Source: Nicotiana tabacum (Eukaryota; Streptophyta; Magnoliopsida; Solanales; Solanaceae). Taken from it: DNA of 64,000 bases. The notes beneath the pieces were generated by a model. The model did not search any database, had not been told where the DNA came from, and saw only the letters and a list, made by a program, of their open reading frames with translations. Shown here in pieces: positions 46,014 to 56,796 of this stretch. Where the stretch lies: assembly GCF_000715075.1 (NCBI RefSeq), contig NC_134082.1, positions 59,359,466 through 59,423,465 of the forward strand, read 5' to 3'. How positions within the stretch are numbered: position 1 is the first letter of the stretch; each line of letters opens with the position of its first letter. The translations under genes and the position numbers were made by a program.

Positions 46014-46965
46014 AATATGAGGCCGAGAGCTTGTTTTATTATGTCATGATATGGCTTGTTATTTCACTTGGGCCGTAAAGGGTCCCTCCCAGAGTTTGTA
46101 CACCCCCAGTGAGTGCGGGTGCCCGGTGTGAGTGATGTGATGTCGCCCGAGGGGCTGTTGTTTATTCATATTGTTGCCCAAGGGGCTATTGTTAATTCAT
46201 ATTATTGCCCGAGGGTCAGTTCTTGATTCATATTATACCAGAGGGGCTGATTACGAGTGATTGTGATGTAGCTCGAGAGGCGGGTTCTATTTATATTATG
46301 CCCGAGGGGCGGTTTAAGATACATGTTTTACCCGAGGGGCTGTTTACATTTTCTATTGTTTATACTCACTGTTTACCACTCGTTTGAAACTATTGAAAGT
46401 TTTTCTTAAAAGATTTTTACTAAAACTGAGCTTGATTTACAAAGTAAATGATTTGTGTACTGCTTTGGAAATGATCTACATTTGTTGTAGTGTTATGGCG
46501 TGGTTTACGTGTTTTCTTACTGCTCAGCTTTCATTTACTTTTATTACTTACTGAGTTGGCGTACTCGCATTACTCTCTGCACCTTATGTGCAGATTTAGG
46601 TGTTTCTAAACCCGGTAGCGGGTGTTGATTGATCAGTGGCAGAGTCATCAGAGTTAACAAGGTAGCTTCCCGACGTTCGCAACATTGCTTTTCTCCCTCT
46701 TGTCTTCCTTAGACTATATTTAGTACATTGTTTAGACTCTTCATTGTATTCAAACCTTAGTAGATGCCCGTGACTTGTGACACCCCGATGTCGAGCTTGA
46801 GTATTTAATTCTGCACTATTCATTTAGACTTATATTATGAGATATCTGATTAATTAAAGGCTTAAAACAATTTTATTGATTAAATGGTTAATTCGAGAGT
46901 TGTGTCGACTGGCCTAGTTTCACGATAGGTGCCATCACGACCGAGTCAGTTTTAGGGTGGTGACA
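46014..46965 (+). repeat. Element B 3' LTR, right part
   Basis: It starts with C's target duplication (AATAT) and then continues the B LTR at GAGGCCGAGAGC. It includes the GCCCGAGGGGC minisatellite (about 46140-46350) and ends GGTGGTGACA at 46965. Confidence 0.93.
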
Positions 46966-46970
46966 GGTTT

Positions 46971-47438
46971 TCATCTATTGCAGCCCCAATGACCAGGTTA
47001 ACCCAGAAGGGTGCCCAGTTTAGGTGGTCGGACGAGTGCGAGGCGAGCTTTCAGAAGCTCAAGACAGCTTTGACCACGACATCGGTGTTGGTTTTACCCA
47101 CAGGTTTAGGGCCATATACGGTATATTGTGATGCATCTCATATTGGACTTGGTGCGGTGTTGATGCAAAATGACAAGGTTATTGTATATGATTCGCGACA
47201 ATTGAAGATCCACGAGATGAATTATCCAGTTTATGATTTGGAGCTAGCATCCATTGTTCACGCATTGAAGATTTGGAGGGATTATTTATATGGCGTGTCT
47301 TGTGAGGTGTTCACGGATCACAAGAGTTTGCAATACTTGTTTAAGCAGAAGGAGCTAAATTTGAGGCAGAGGAGGTGGTTGGAGCTATTGAAGGACTATG
47401 AATCACCATCTTATATCATCCGGAGAAGGCCAATGTAG
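46971..47438 (+). pseudogene. Element A RNase H, 3' of the B insertion
   Basis: The frame continues A's RT: after the B insertion the codons read [18 protein letters not shown]. The gypsy RNase H follows, with [14 protein letters not shown] (first Asp), [17 protein letters not shown] (Glu) and [11 protein letters not shown] (Asp). A frameshift near 47400 turns the tail into a false end, RRRPM. The true frame resumes as ADALSRKSA at 47441. Apart from that shift and the B insertion the domain is well preserved. Confidence 0.93.
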
Positions 47439-48855
47439 TGGCCGATGCTTTGAGTAGGAAGTCAGCCAGTATGGGCAATCTTGCGTATATTCTGGTCGGT
47501 AAGAGACCGCTTGCTTTGGATGTTCAGGCTTTAGCCAATCAGTTCATGAGGTTGGATGTTTCTGATCCTAGCCGTGTACTAGCTTGCACCGTCGCTCGTT
47601 CTTCATTATTTGAGCGCATCAGAGATCGACAGTATGATGATCCTCATTTGCTTGTCCTTAGGGACACAGTGTGGCACGGAGGTGCCAATCAGGTCACAAT
47701 TGGAGATGATGGAGTTTTGAGGATACAAAGTCGTATTTGTGTGCGTAATGTGGATGGACTTTGTGAGTTAATTCTAGATGAGGCCCATAGTTCCCGGTAT
47801 TCCATTCATCCGGGCGCCGCTAAGATGTATCAGGATTTGCGACAACATTATTGGTGGAGGAGGATGAAAGAGAATATTGTTGCATATTTAGTTCGGTGTT
47901 TGAATTGTCAGCAAGTACAGTACGAGCATCAGAGACCTGGTGGTTTGTTCCAGAAGATTGAGATTCCTGAGTGGAAGTGGGAGTGAATCACTATAGATAT
48001 CATTATTGGACTCCCACAAACTCAGAGGAAGTTCGACGCAGTGTGGGTTATTGTGGATAGGCTGACCAAGTCATCACATTTCATTCCTGTGGCAGTCTCC
48101 TATTCTTCTGAGCGATTGGCAGAGATTTATATCCAGGAGATCGTTCGTCTTCATGGTGTGCCCGTGTCTATCATTTTTGATTGAGGTACGTAGTTTACCT
48201 CACATTTTTGGAGAGCAGTTCAGGGTGAGTTGAGTACTCGGATCGAGTTGAGCACAACATTTCATCCTCAAAAGGACAGATAGTCCGAGCGTACCATTTA
48301 GATTTTGAAGGATATGCTCCGAGCATGTATTATTGACTTTGGAGGTTCGTGGGATCAGTTATTTCCATTAGCATAGTTTTCCTACAACAACAGTTACCAG
48401 TCAAGCATCCAGATGGCTCCCTATGAGGCTTTATATAGTAGGCGGTGTCGGTTGCCGGTTGGATGGTTTGATCCGGAGAGGCTCAGTTGTTTGGTACAGA
48501 TCTAGTATAGGATGCCTTGGATAAGGTTAAAGTCATTCAGTATAGGCATCGTACAGCTCAGTCCAGGCAAAAGAGTTATGCCAACCGCAAGGTTCGTGAT
48601 GTGGCATTCATGATCGGTGAGCGAGTGTTGCTTGGGGTGTCGCCCATGAAGGGCGTGATGAGATTTGGGAAGAAGGGCAAGCTAAGCCCTAGATTCATTG
48701 GTCCTTTTGAGATTCTGGATCAAGTGAGAGGGGTGGCTTACAAACCTGTGTTGCCGCCAAGTTTATTAGTTGTGCACCTAGTGTTTCATGTGTCCATGCT
48801 TCTGAAGTATCACGGTGATCCATCCCACGTGTTAGACTTTAGCACTGTCCAGTAG
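47438..48855 (+). pseudogene. int: Element A integrase, several stops
   Basis: Integrase with an intact HHCC finger, HSSRYSIHPG then CLNCQQV (about 47785-47925). The DDE core has ITIDIIIGLPQ (first Asp), the SIIFD block (second Asp) and the SERTI block (Glu). The core is interrupted by stops at 47984 (TGA), 48182 (TGA), 48191, 48281, 48299 and 48374 (TAG), and a frameshift near 48505. The C-terminal barrel region (48517-48855) is open: VRDVAFMIGERVLLGVSPMK, GKLSPRFIGPFEILD, VFHVSMLLKYHGDPSHV. The fold is certain and the copy is dead. Confidence 0.93.
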
Positions 48856-48864
48856 GACAAGGAC

Positions 48865-49076
48865 TTGACCTATGAGGAGGATCCGGTAGCTATTCTAGAC
48901 CAGCAGGTTCGTCAGTTAAGATCGAAGAATTTCCCTTCAGTTCGTGTGCAGTGGAGAGGTCAGCCTATTGAGCCAGCGACCTGGGAGTCCGAGTTCAATA
49001 TACGGAGCCGTTATCCTCATCTTTTCACTGACTCAGGTACTTTTTCTATATCCGTTCGAGGAAGAACGATTGTTTT
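48865..49076 (+). pseudogene. Element A integrase C-terminal chromodomain
   Basis: A modified chromodomain at the integrase C-terminus, which in chromoviruses is thought to steer integration to heterochromatin. Visible motifs are AILDQQVRQLRSKNFPSVRV, QWRGQPIEPATWESEF and IRSRYPHLF. A TAG (48853-48855) separates it from the integrase barrel, and the frame then runs on past the polypurine tract into the LTR. Confidence 0.85.
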
Positions 49077-49088
49077 AAAGGTGGAGAA
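49077..49088 (+). other. Element A polypurine tract
   Basis: AAAGGTGGAGAA immediately before the LTR start TGTGATGACC. Confidence 0.8.
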
Positions 49089-49812
49089 TGTGATGACCCT
49101 AAAGGTCATCTCTTGTTTAGAAGTCAAAACTGTGTTCTGAGGTCTTGAAACCCTCTTTTTGTCTCACCTCAATCTACATGCGCAGTCCGACACGTTTGCG
49201 GAAAGCCTTTATGTGAAAGTTAAGAAAAATAATGAAATTGGCCTTTAAAATTTTAAAGTGACTTTGGTCAACATTCTTGGTAAATGAACCCGGACCTGTG
49301 AACCAATAGTTCCGTATGATCCGTAGTAAAATATGGGACTTGGGCGTATGCCCGGAATCGAATTCCGAGGTCTCATGCTAGAGAAAAGAATTTTTAAAGA
49401 AAATTATTTGCTGGAAAATATAAAGGCTTTTAGAAATGAAATGATGCATTTTCTTGAAGGTATCAAGCCTGTACCCTGGTTCAGGAGCCTGGACAAGTTT
49501 AAAATAATAATTAAGTTTAATCTGTGAAATTTGGTAAGAATTGAAATTGGTTTGGTATAAATCGGACCTATATTTGAGAAAATGAAAATTTTGATGTTCT
49601 TAAGGAATTTCTTGAATTTAAGGTTTAATTCGTAGTTGTTGATGTTATTTTAATGATTTGATTGCACGAGCAAGTCCGTATGATGTTTTTAGACTTGCGT
49701 GCATGTTTGGTTTGGAGCCCCGAGGGCTCTGATGAGTTTTGGATAGGCTACGGGGTGAACTGGACTTAGGAAAATTGCTGCTGGTATCTGCCATTTTTGC
49801 CCAGGCCGCTGA

Positions 49813-50023
49813 TCTCGCAATTGCGAGATAGGCTTCGCAAATGCGAAGTTCTCAGGCTTGGTAAATGCGACCTAGGCATCGCAAATGCAAACCAAGCTTG
49901 GGCAGGCCCTCTTCGCAAATGCGAGCACTGGGTGGGAATTGCGAAGCCTGCCCATCGCAAATGCGATATTTTCCTTCGCAATTGCGAAGACGACAGGATT
50001 TAAAACTTGTCGCAATTGCGACA
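49813..50023 (+). promoter_or_regulatory. Palindrome cluster in A 3' LTR
   Basis: At least eight words such as CTCGCAATTGCGAG, TTCGCAAATGCGAA, ATCGCAAATGCGAT and GTCGCAATTGCGAC, several perfectly or nearly palindromic over 14 bp, within 210 bp. Confidence 0.55.
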
Positions 50024-50849
50024 TCTGAGACCTGCTAAATGAGATTGTTGACGAGATTTCATCCATTTTTAAACTCTTTCAAACCCTAAACTCTCTTGGG
50101 CGATTTTCCAAAGAAAGATTCTTCTCCAAATCATTAGTAAGTAATTTCTAACTTATTATTTTCAATTTATAACCTCTTTTCACATGATTTCATCTAAAAA
50201 TCAAGGGTTTTTCACGGTAAATTGGGTAGAAGTTAGGATTTTCAAATTTTGGGGATTTGGACCTCAATTTGAGGTTCGATTTCAAAACTAATTACATATT
50301 TGAGTTCGTGAGTCAATGGGTGATCGGGTTTTGGTTCGAACTTCGGGTTTTGACCAAGAGGGCAAGGGGTTGATTTTTGACTTTTTGGGAAAATCAATTT
50401 GAAATCTATTTTTATGCATTACAATTGGTTTATTTAGCATATGTTAATGTTATTAATTACATTGTGACTAGATACAAGTTAATTGAAAGTGGAACTGAGG
50501 GGTAAAGCGGTAGTTGAGGCTTAATTTGTCCGTGGAATCGAGGTAAGTGTTTGGCCTAACCTTAGCTTGAGGGAATATGAGTTGTGGTCAATTTTCTATG
50601 TGTTTGTATCGAGTACAACGTATATTGTGTGGTGATGAGTATCTATACGTTGGTATCCATCATGCCCGTGAGTCTTATATCATGATTGTTGTGACTCTAT
50701 TATGTATCGATCATGCTCAAATTGATGATTATTAATGTTGAACAAAGCTTATGAAAGTTTCTTGGTAATTGATTATGGTTGAGAATTGGCACAAGTTGAG
50801 TTTCATTTTTGTAAAGTAATTGTTTAAAACGAGATTGGTTATAGCTGAA

Positions 50850-51215
50850 TCCCTTGCCGGGATATTTTGTTGATATTGTTGATTCCCTTGCCACGATGTT
50901 ATTGTTGATATCGTTGATTCCCTTACCGGGACATATTGTTTACTATTGTTTGGGTTAGGAAGAGTGTAAAGCATGAAGGGTGATGTCATGCATGTTATTG
51001 TGAGAGAGTGTAAAGCACGAAGAGTGATATCGTGCACGATATTATGAGTGTTGATGCATGAAGGGTGATGTCGTGCCGATATGGTGAGGTATAATGCACG
51101 AAGGGTGATGTTGTGCCATAATTATATGAGATAATGCACAAAGGGTGATGCCGTGCCGTTTATGATGTTTCATATGGTGAGGACGAGAGTAAAAGCACGA
51201 ATGGTGATGTCGTGC
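50850..51215. repeat. Two minisatellites in A 3' LTR
   Basis: First, three copies around GATTCCCTTGCCGGGA with TTGTTGATAT spacers (50850-50940). Second, about six copies of GCACGAAGGGTGATGTCGTGC-like units, quoted here in shortened form as GCACGAAGGGTGATG, spaced 40-50 bp apart (50960-51215). Confidence 0.8.
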
Positions 51216-51921
51216 ACGTGTTACCGTTTCATTACTTTGATTGACTTAGATATGATGTTAATTATGCTCCTTATTAATGCTTCTTTACTAGCTTATTGTT
51301 AGAATCTATTGTTCCCCCGCAACATGTCCCCTTCCCACTTTATTCTGTTGATTTCTGTTACAATGTTTCTGTTTGTACATGATTTAACTACACAGGAATA
51401 TACATGATTGTCGTGTCCTAGCCTCGTCACTACTTTGCCGAGGTTAGGCTCGACACTTACTCAGTACATGGGATCGGTTATACTGATACTACACTCTGCA
51501 CTCTTTTGTGTAGATTTCGGTACTGGACCCGGTGAGTAGCTGAGGTAGCTGCCTTCAGTCTAGGGAGACCAAGGTAGATATGCTGGTGTCCACAGAACCT
51601 AGAGTCCCCCTTCCCTACTTTAGTTTTTCTACTGTCTCTTTTCTTTTTCGAGAACAGTTGTACTTTTCTTTTCAGACTAGTATTTGTAGTAAAAATCTTA
51701 GACATTTGTGATATTGTTACACCAGATTCATGGGTAGACTTGGATTGGCTTATTTGATTATGTTATAACTCTTCTGCATTTATAAACTGTTTAACTTTAG
51801 CTTCTGTTTATAACTGTTTGGGATTGATTGTTACTGTGTAGAACCCTAATAATTGGCTTGCTTAGATTTCATGAGTAGGTGCCATCACGACTCCCTAGGG
51901 TGGAAAATCTAGGTCGTGACA

Positions 51922-52440
51922 TCTAAGAACTTCAAAAACTTGTTTTAGGTGTTCTACATGCTCCTCTAAAGTGTTAGAAAAGATCAAGATATCATCAAAG
52001 TACACCACAACAAATTTCTCATAAAAATTCTTAAAGATATGATTCATTAATCTAATAAAAGTGCTAGGTGTTTTAGTCAAGCCAAAGGCATAACTAACCA
52101 CTCATAAAGACCATGTTTGGTCTTAAAAGCAGCTTTCCATTCATCTCTAGGATTCATTCGAATCTGATGGCAACCATTTTTAGATCAATTTTAGAAAATA
52201 TTTTGGATCCATGTAATTGGTCCAACATGTCAAGACGAGGAATAGGATGGCGATACTTTACCGTTATCTTATTGATTGCTCCATAATCCACACATAACCT
52301 CCAAGTTTCATCCTTTTTGGGTACCAATAGTATGGGAACAGAGCAAGGGCTCATGCTCTCTCTCACAAAGCCTTTCTCAAGCAATCCTCAACTTGCCTTA
52401 GAAGCTCTTTTGTCTCTTCTGGATTACTTCTATAAGCAGG
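51922..52440 (-). pseudogene. pol: Element D reverse transcriptase, N-terminal half, truncated by A
   Basis: Minus-strand RT. It shows [38 protein letters not shown], the first-Asp motif FSKIDLK, then after a frameshift [18 protein letters not shown], then [18 protein letters not shown], and the YFDD catalytic box (codons 51991-52002). [15 protein letters not shown] leads to the break at 51922. Upstream (52440-52560) the linker FEDVFPEDIPNRLPPLRGIE can be read with stops. The first-Asp region lacks the usual RSG before YHQ, so it is mutated there. Confidence 0.92.
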
Positions 52441-53012
52441 CCTATTTGGAATTTGTGATCAACCCAAAAAATTAATTTAATGCTCAATGCCACGTAAAGG
52501 TGGCAATCTATTAGGAATATCTTCAGGAAAGACATCTTCAAAATCCTACAAAAGAGAATAAATACCACTTGGCAAAGAAGAAGTTAGTAACTCAGAGTTA
52601 ATCAAAGCTTTTTTGTAAGTAAGTAGTATTATGGGAAACCCCTCTTTTCGTGCATTTAAGCTCTCTTTGGCTTTAATATAGAAACACTTTTTTCCATTTC
52701 CTTAGCCTCTTTCCTCTCACCAAGACTTTCTATTTTTTTCACTCAAACCCCTTTTTATCTCTTCTCTCAAATTGTTGCGCGCCCTCTCTTTTTCTAGGCC
52801 ATCTCTCTTTTTTTCTAACTCTTGGCCTCCTTTCCTTTTTTTTCCTCAAGCTCTCTTTTTATCCCTCCTCTTGGTTTTCCCATTGTTTCCCTTAATCTCT
52901 TCTGATCTTCAAACACTTGAGAAGGAGATAAAGGTGCAAGAGTAAATTTCATGTCATTAAGCTCAAAAGAATATCTATTCTTCATTCCATCATGAAAAAC
53001 ATTCCGATCATA
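52441..53012 (-). other. Element D protease-RT linker, charged
   Basis: Read on the minus strand this holds a Glu/Lys/Arg-rich low-complexity stretch (about 52690-52920) between protease and RT, with several stops. No separate gene is seen. Confidence 0.6.
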
Positions 53013-53480
53013 CTACCAAGAATGACCCAATAAGATATGACAAGCTTGCATAGGGATTGTGTCACAAAAAATATCATCCTCATATCTACCAACATTGAAT
53101 GAAATCATGCATTGTTTGTTTACCTTTAGTTTATTACAATCATTTAACCAGTGGAGTCTATAGGGAGTAGGGTATTTCATGCATGCAAGTCCCAGTTTAT
53201 CCACAAAGTATGAACTCACCACATTAGCACAACTACCACTATCAATGATCATAGAACAAATTTTTCCCTTTATCCCACACCTACTATGTAGTATATTCTC
53301 CTTTTGTTCTTCATTATTGCTTTCCAAATTGATAGTCATAATCCTCCTAACTACCCCAATCATGCCATCATTAAAAGATAGTTCTACTTCATCTTCATCT
53401 TCACTCACACCTCTTTCCTCTTCCTCACATTTTTTACTCTCGTATTCTCCACTCATAATCTTTCTAGCCACCCCAATCAT
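53013..53480 (-). pseudogene. pro: Element D aspartic protease
   Basis: Retropepsin domain with the active site MIIDSGSCANVVSSYFVDKL (Asp-Ser-Gly-Ser, near residue 80 of this frame) and the second core ACHILLGHSW at the end, where TAG stops the frame before the conserved continuation. The N-terminal part is an acidic linker with a duplicated segment (MIGVARKIMSGE and MIGVVRRIMTIN). The open frame overlaps the gag frame by four bases. Confidence 0.88.
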
Positions 53481-54656
53481 ACAGTATGAGGCAGTTCTAT
53501 ATTATCTCCATCACTCACATCTCCCTTTTCTTCTTCTCCCTTACTTTTTTCACTCTCATATCTCCCATCTTCTCTAAGAATGATGTTTCTTCTACTTAGA
53601 TATTCATGCATCATATGTCCCCTTTCTTTACATTTAGGATATTGAATAAAACTAGAAGGTATAGCAGGTTTAGGGTTAAAGGTTTTACCTGCCTCTTTGT
53701 TCTCAAATTTGCCTTTACCCCTGTCTTCTTGAGGTCTAGAAGAGCTCTGCATATTTTGATTCGGCCATGGCTTCTTGGGGATGGTGTTTGACCGACCTTT
53801 CCACGAGCTAGTTTGCTTTCTTTTATTTTGTTTTTCTACCTTTATAGACAAATCAACTAACTCATCTATTATTACATATAGTTGTAATTCTACTACATCA
53901 GTTATTTCCTTATCTAAACCATTTAAAAACCTAGCCATTGTAGCCTCTTCCTCCTCCATACAATTAGCTTGGATCATAGCCATATCCATAGCCTTAAAGT
54001 ATTCATCCACAGACATGGACCCTTGCTTCAATGTTTGACGACATTGTTGTAGCTCTATTTGAAAGTGTGATAGCGCAAATCTCTTCCTCGTCACCCTCTT
54101 CATCTCACCCCAAGTAGCAATTGGTGCTTGTCCTTCTTGCAATCTGTCTGTAGTAAGATTTTTCCACCAAATAGCAGCATAGTCAGAAAACTCAACAACA
54201 ACAAGTTTAACTTTCTTACCTTCAGAGTAATTGTGACAGTCAAAGATGGCTTCAACCTATCTCTCCCAATCAAGGTACAAGTCTGGATCTCTTGTTCCCT
54301 TGAAAGATGTCATCTTCATCTTTATACTACTTATATTGCCATCTACTCTATCTCTTTGTCCCCTCCTATCTCTTCCCACCCTCAAAATCAATATCACTAA
54401 AATCATCTATAGAGTTTTATTGATTTACAATGGGAGCAAGGGGTACATTTCTCCTAGCTTGTGGCCTAACATTATTTCCTCTCCTAAGTTCAGCTATTGT
54501 ATCATTTTGCTCAGCAATGGTGTCCCTTATTTCTTGGAATTGCAAAGTACACCTTTCGAATTGTTGATGCATAGCTTGCAAGGTAAAATCATTTTTTTCT
54601 TTGATTTCGGCTTCTTTGAGAACCCTTTGTTCATCATCACTACCTGTACGCGACAT
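53477..54656 (-). pseudogene. gag: Element D gag, broken
   Basis: Gag polyprotein on the minus strand. The N-terminal coiled-coil-like part starts MSRTGSDDEQRVLKEAEIKE (54656-54417). After stops the capsid core is readable: FKGTRDPDLYLDWERWVEAI (about 54310), then FSDYAAIWWKNLTTDRL. An open frame from 54142 carries RVTRKRFALSHFQIELQQCR and MSVDEYFKAMDMAMIQAN. The CCHC knuckle near 53640-53600 reads YPKCKERGHMMHEY, with its first and last Cys both changed to Tyr. A Lys/Pro/Gln-rich basic linker precedes it. Confidence 0.88.
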
Positions 54657-55085
54657 CTTAAATAAAATAATTAAACAATATCACACAAATTGGTCTTTCC
54701 CTCAATTGTTCTCACACACACTTGCCTTTTTTTCATCTCGAAATAACCTTTGAACAAAATACTTTGTAGATTTATAGTTAAACCTAACTCGTATGAAGTT
54801 CTTAGTAGTAAAATATAAATTTTTGGGGAACGAATAAAAGAAGAACCAAATACTAGAACTAGTAGGCTCGGTTGAAACAAGAGACGAACAAAAAGGAAAT
54901 GATTATATATTTAGATCAAAAAGAGTAAGAAAAATTGAATTTTCTTTTCTTATCTTTGGAATCTAGGATCCCCTCTCTTTGTTCCTTTGTTAATTTTTGA
55001 AAACAAATTAAATACAAACGAAATTTCGTGGAGAGCAACCAATTTTTTTTAGGGTTTATGACAAAAAGTCTGCTTTTTGTATATA
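54657..55085 (-). other. Element D leader and possible LTR remnant
   Basis: About 430 bp upstream of gag with no coding. A possible primer-site zone reads, on the minus strand, ATTGGTTGCTCTCCACG near 55025-55045, but I cannot assign a tRNA. The 5' LTR is not recognised. Helitron H1 starts at 55086. Confidence 0.45.
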
Positions 55086-55100
55086 CTAGTTTATACGTAT

Positions 55101-55111
55101 GTGCGTTGCGC
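55101..55111 (-). other. H1 3'-terminal hairpin
   Basis: GTGCGTTGCGC folds as a 4-bp stem with a 3-nt loop (one G:T pair), about 11 nt inside the CTAG end, in keeping with Helitron termini. Confidence 0.5.
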
Positions 55112-55924
55112 TTGTATCCTTTTTTTCTTAAAATCGCATCATTGTACGTTAAAATTTTGTTTTTGAGTTATAAATAAAGATGTATGTTCCTGATGAATGT
55201 TGATCCTATGTAGTTAAGCTCAATAATGAAAGAAACTGCCTTGTAGAAGTTTTCGTCCGCGAGTCGCTATATTTAAGTCGTATCACCTCGCTAAAGTGCT
55301 TGAATTTTTTTATGGGTCTTTACGCATCCGGATGTTGTCTTCTTATAGAAGCAAGAATCTTTGATTGTAAATGAATTACTTACAGGTTCGGAAAGGACTA
55401 CATTAATACTATCTTAGAAGAATTGAAAATGTGGAATTCATGTTAAAATCGTAACTGAAATTGTTCCATCAATTAATTTCCACGAATGTTATAGTGTTTT
55501 AATGGAAAGTATACTTTGAACGATTAGCTTTAAAATTCTAATTTCAGTCAGAATTCTACCAACAAATAAACTAGCTTACCCTTTAACCTGAATTCCATTA
55601 GATTCTAATAACTTCCATGATGGCTTATGTGATGGGTCTATATTCCATTGAATTCTATAACACATTGAAGAGTTAGATTTTATTCGTGGAACTTGTTAGA
55701 ATAATGCCATCCAACTTAGTGTAACTTACCAAAGCTAAAGAAATATTAAAGTAATTCGTAACTACTTAATAAAGTCTTAAATTTTAGTTTTACCAAAAAT
55801 AAATAACTAATTGTAATTATAGTTTTATCCAATATAGACTGCATTTATGAAAGCTAAAAAGGGTGTATCAATATTTAATGTTGAGCTTCTAGATGTAAAT
55901 GGAGCTTCTAGATATACAATAGTG

Positions 55925-56135
55925 ACAATCTATTGTATATTTTTTGTATAGTGACAGTTTATTTTGTATAATTTTTTATATAGTCACAGTCTATTTTGTA
56001 TATTTTTTGTATAGTAATAGTCTATTTTATATATATTTTGTATAGTGACAGTCTATTGTATACAAATTATATAGTGATAGTCTATTTAGTATATTTTTTG
56101 TATAGTGACAGTCTATTTTGTATATACTATGAAAT
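55925..56135. repeat. AT-rich minisatellite in H1
   Basis: About six copies of a 35-38 bp unit with core TATAGTGACAGTCTATTTTG followed by a TATATTTTTTG run. Confidence 0.88.
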
Positions 56136-56251
56136 TTTGCGAGGGTATTCCCATTGCGCGTAAACATGCATCAATTCCTTATTTGTTGTCATTACATTGA
56201 TATTCCTACGTTTTTCCTTTTTTTTTTTTTAATGTATGTGTGATATTACAG

Positions 56252-56367
56252 GAAGAGCTTATAAATACCACCATAAAGATGGTTGAGCAAAGCAGGGTTC
56301 TCAACACCCCTGGTGCTGAAAAGCAGACCAAAAGAGAGCTATTTGATGCCCTCCGGCTAGAACTTGA
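56252..56367 (+). pseudogene. Captured exon-like fragment inside H1
   Basis: 116 bp, open in one frame for 38 codons, bounded by a pyrimidine-rich tract plus ATTACAG on the left and a consensus donor GTGAGT on the right. The peptide begins EELINTTIKMVEQSRVLNTP and ends in ELFDALRLEL. It is charged, helix-prone and unlike any retroelement protein. It has higher GC and codon structure than the surrounding AT-rich sequence. I do not recognise the parent gene. It lies antisense to the Helitron. A relic exon of a resident host gene is the alternative. Confidence 0.6.
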
Positions 56368-56677
56368 GTGAGTTTGTTATTTTTCTGTTTCGACTTCTGC
56401 ATTATCTCAAGAAGTTCAATTCGACAACACGAATTGAAATTGAAAGAATTATTTTATAGGACTTTTGGGAATTTGGACTTGTCAAATCCTCAATATATTT
56501 GTTACGATTTTAAAATTTTTGGGAATTTAGGAATTTTGTGCTTATTTTTAAGTTTTTGGCTAGCTATTATAATTAGTTTTTGACTTCAAATTGCATAATA
56601 GATTTGTGGGCTAGAGATTGTCAAAAGTTTCAGCCGAGCGGCTAAAAGTGAAATTGTCTCTTTTAATATAGTATAGA

Positions 56678-56796
56678 TTGCGAACCATTTATATTAAGTG
56701 GAACATACTATAATAGACCAAACCCTATACATTAAGGCCATTGTGATCATTTTCTCGTTAAAAGAGATTTAATTAAGTTTCTACCTTTTATCAAAA
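56678..56796. other. 119-bp host segment between the two Helitron-like elements
   Basis: AT-rich, with no gene seen. Confidence 0.4.

Larger units (their letters stand above)
18779..46965 (+). mobile_element. Element B: LTR retrotransposon with degenerate interior, inserted in A's RT
   Basis: Terminal LTRs start TGTAAC (18779) and end GTGACA (46965). The flanking 5-bp duplication is perfect: GGTTT at 18774-18778 and 46966-46970. B has an initiator-Met-type primer site after the 5' LTR and a polypurine tract before the 3' LTR, but its 4.3-kb interior has almost no coding left. Its 3' LTR is split by element C. Without C the element is about 10.1 kb. Confidence 0.95.
17138..51921 (+). mobile_element. 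Element A: chromodomain Ty3/gypsy retrotransposon (Del/Tekay-like), interrupted
   Basis: A is present in two pieces here, 17138-18778 (end of gag, protease, RT) and 46971-51921 (RNase H, integrase, chromodomain, 3' LTR). The rest of gag and its 5' LTR lie left of element E, outside the window. Removing B and one copy of its GGTTT duplication restores a continuous RT to RNase H frame, which is strong evidence that the two pieces were one gene. Its right end, GTGACA at 51921, abuts element D's reverse transcriptase. Lineage is inferred from the pol motifs, the C-terminal chromodomain and the 2.8-kb LTR. Confidence 0.9.
49089..51921 (+). repeat. Element A 3' LTR, 2.8 kb
   Basis: Starts TGTGATGACC and ends GGTCGTGACA. 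It includes a GCAAATGC/GCAATTGC palindrome cluster (49813-50023) and minisatellites (50850-51215). The 5' partner is outside the window, so the right end is set by the terminal motif and by the abrupt start of element D's RT. Short frames within it are not genes. Confidence 0.88.
51922..55085 (-). mobile_element. Element D: Ty3/gypsy retrotransposon, minus strand, cut in RT by A
   Basis: Reading right to left there is a leader, gag, protease, a charged linker and the first half of RT, which ends at A's 3' LTR. The rest of D should lie left of A, outside the window. The RT family ([20 protein letters not shown]) and gag family differ from A and F. A Reina-like or related chromovirus is possible, but the lineage is unsure because the integrase is absent. 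Confidence 0.85.
55086..56677 (-). mobile_element. Helitron-like element H1, minus strand, non-autonomous
   Basis: On the minus strand it starts TCTATACTATATTAAAAG at 56677 and ends CTAG at 55086, with an imperfect GTGC/GCGC hairpin about 11 nt before the end. It is flanked by A on the left and T on the right, as expected for insertion between A and T without target duplication. It encodes no Rep/helicase. It contains an AT-rich minisatellite and a single exon-like fragment. Confidence 0.68.

Noticed and set aside
49089..51921. A simple host intergenic region after the chromodomain
   Set aside because: The stretch starts with TG after a polypurine tract, ends with CA next to a foreign RT, and has the internal layout of the related LTRs.
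53179..54665. Plus-strand open frames rich in Ser, Leu and Ile
   Set aside because: They are antisense shadows of element D gag and protease, which carry clear retroelement motifs on the minus strand.
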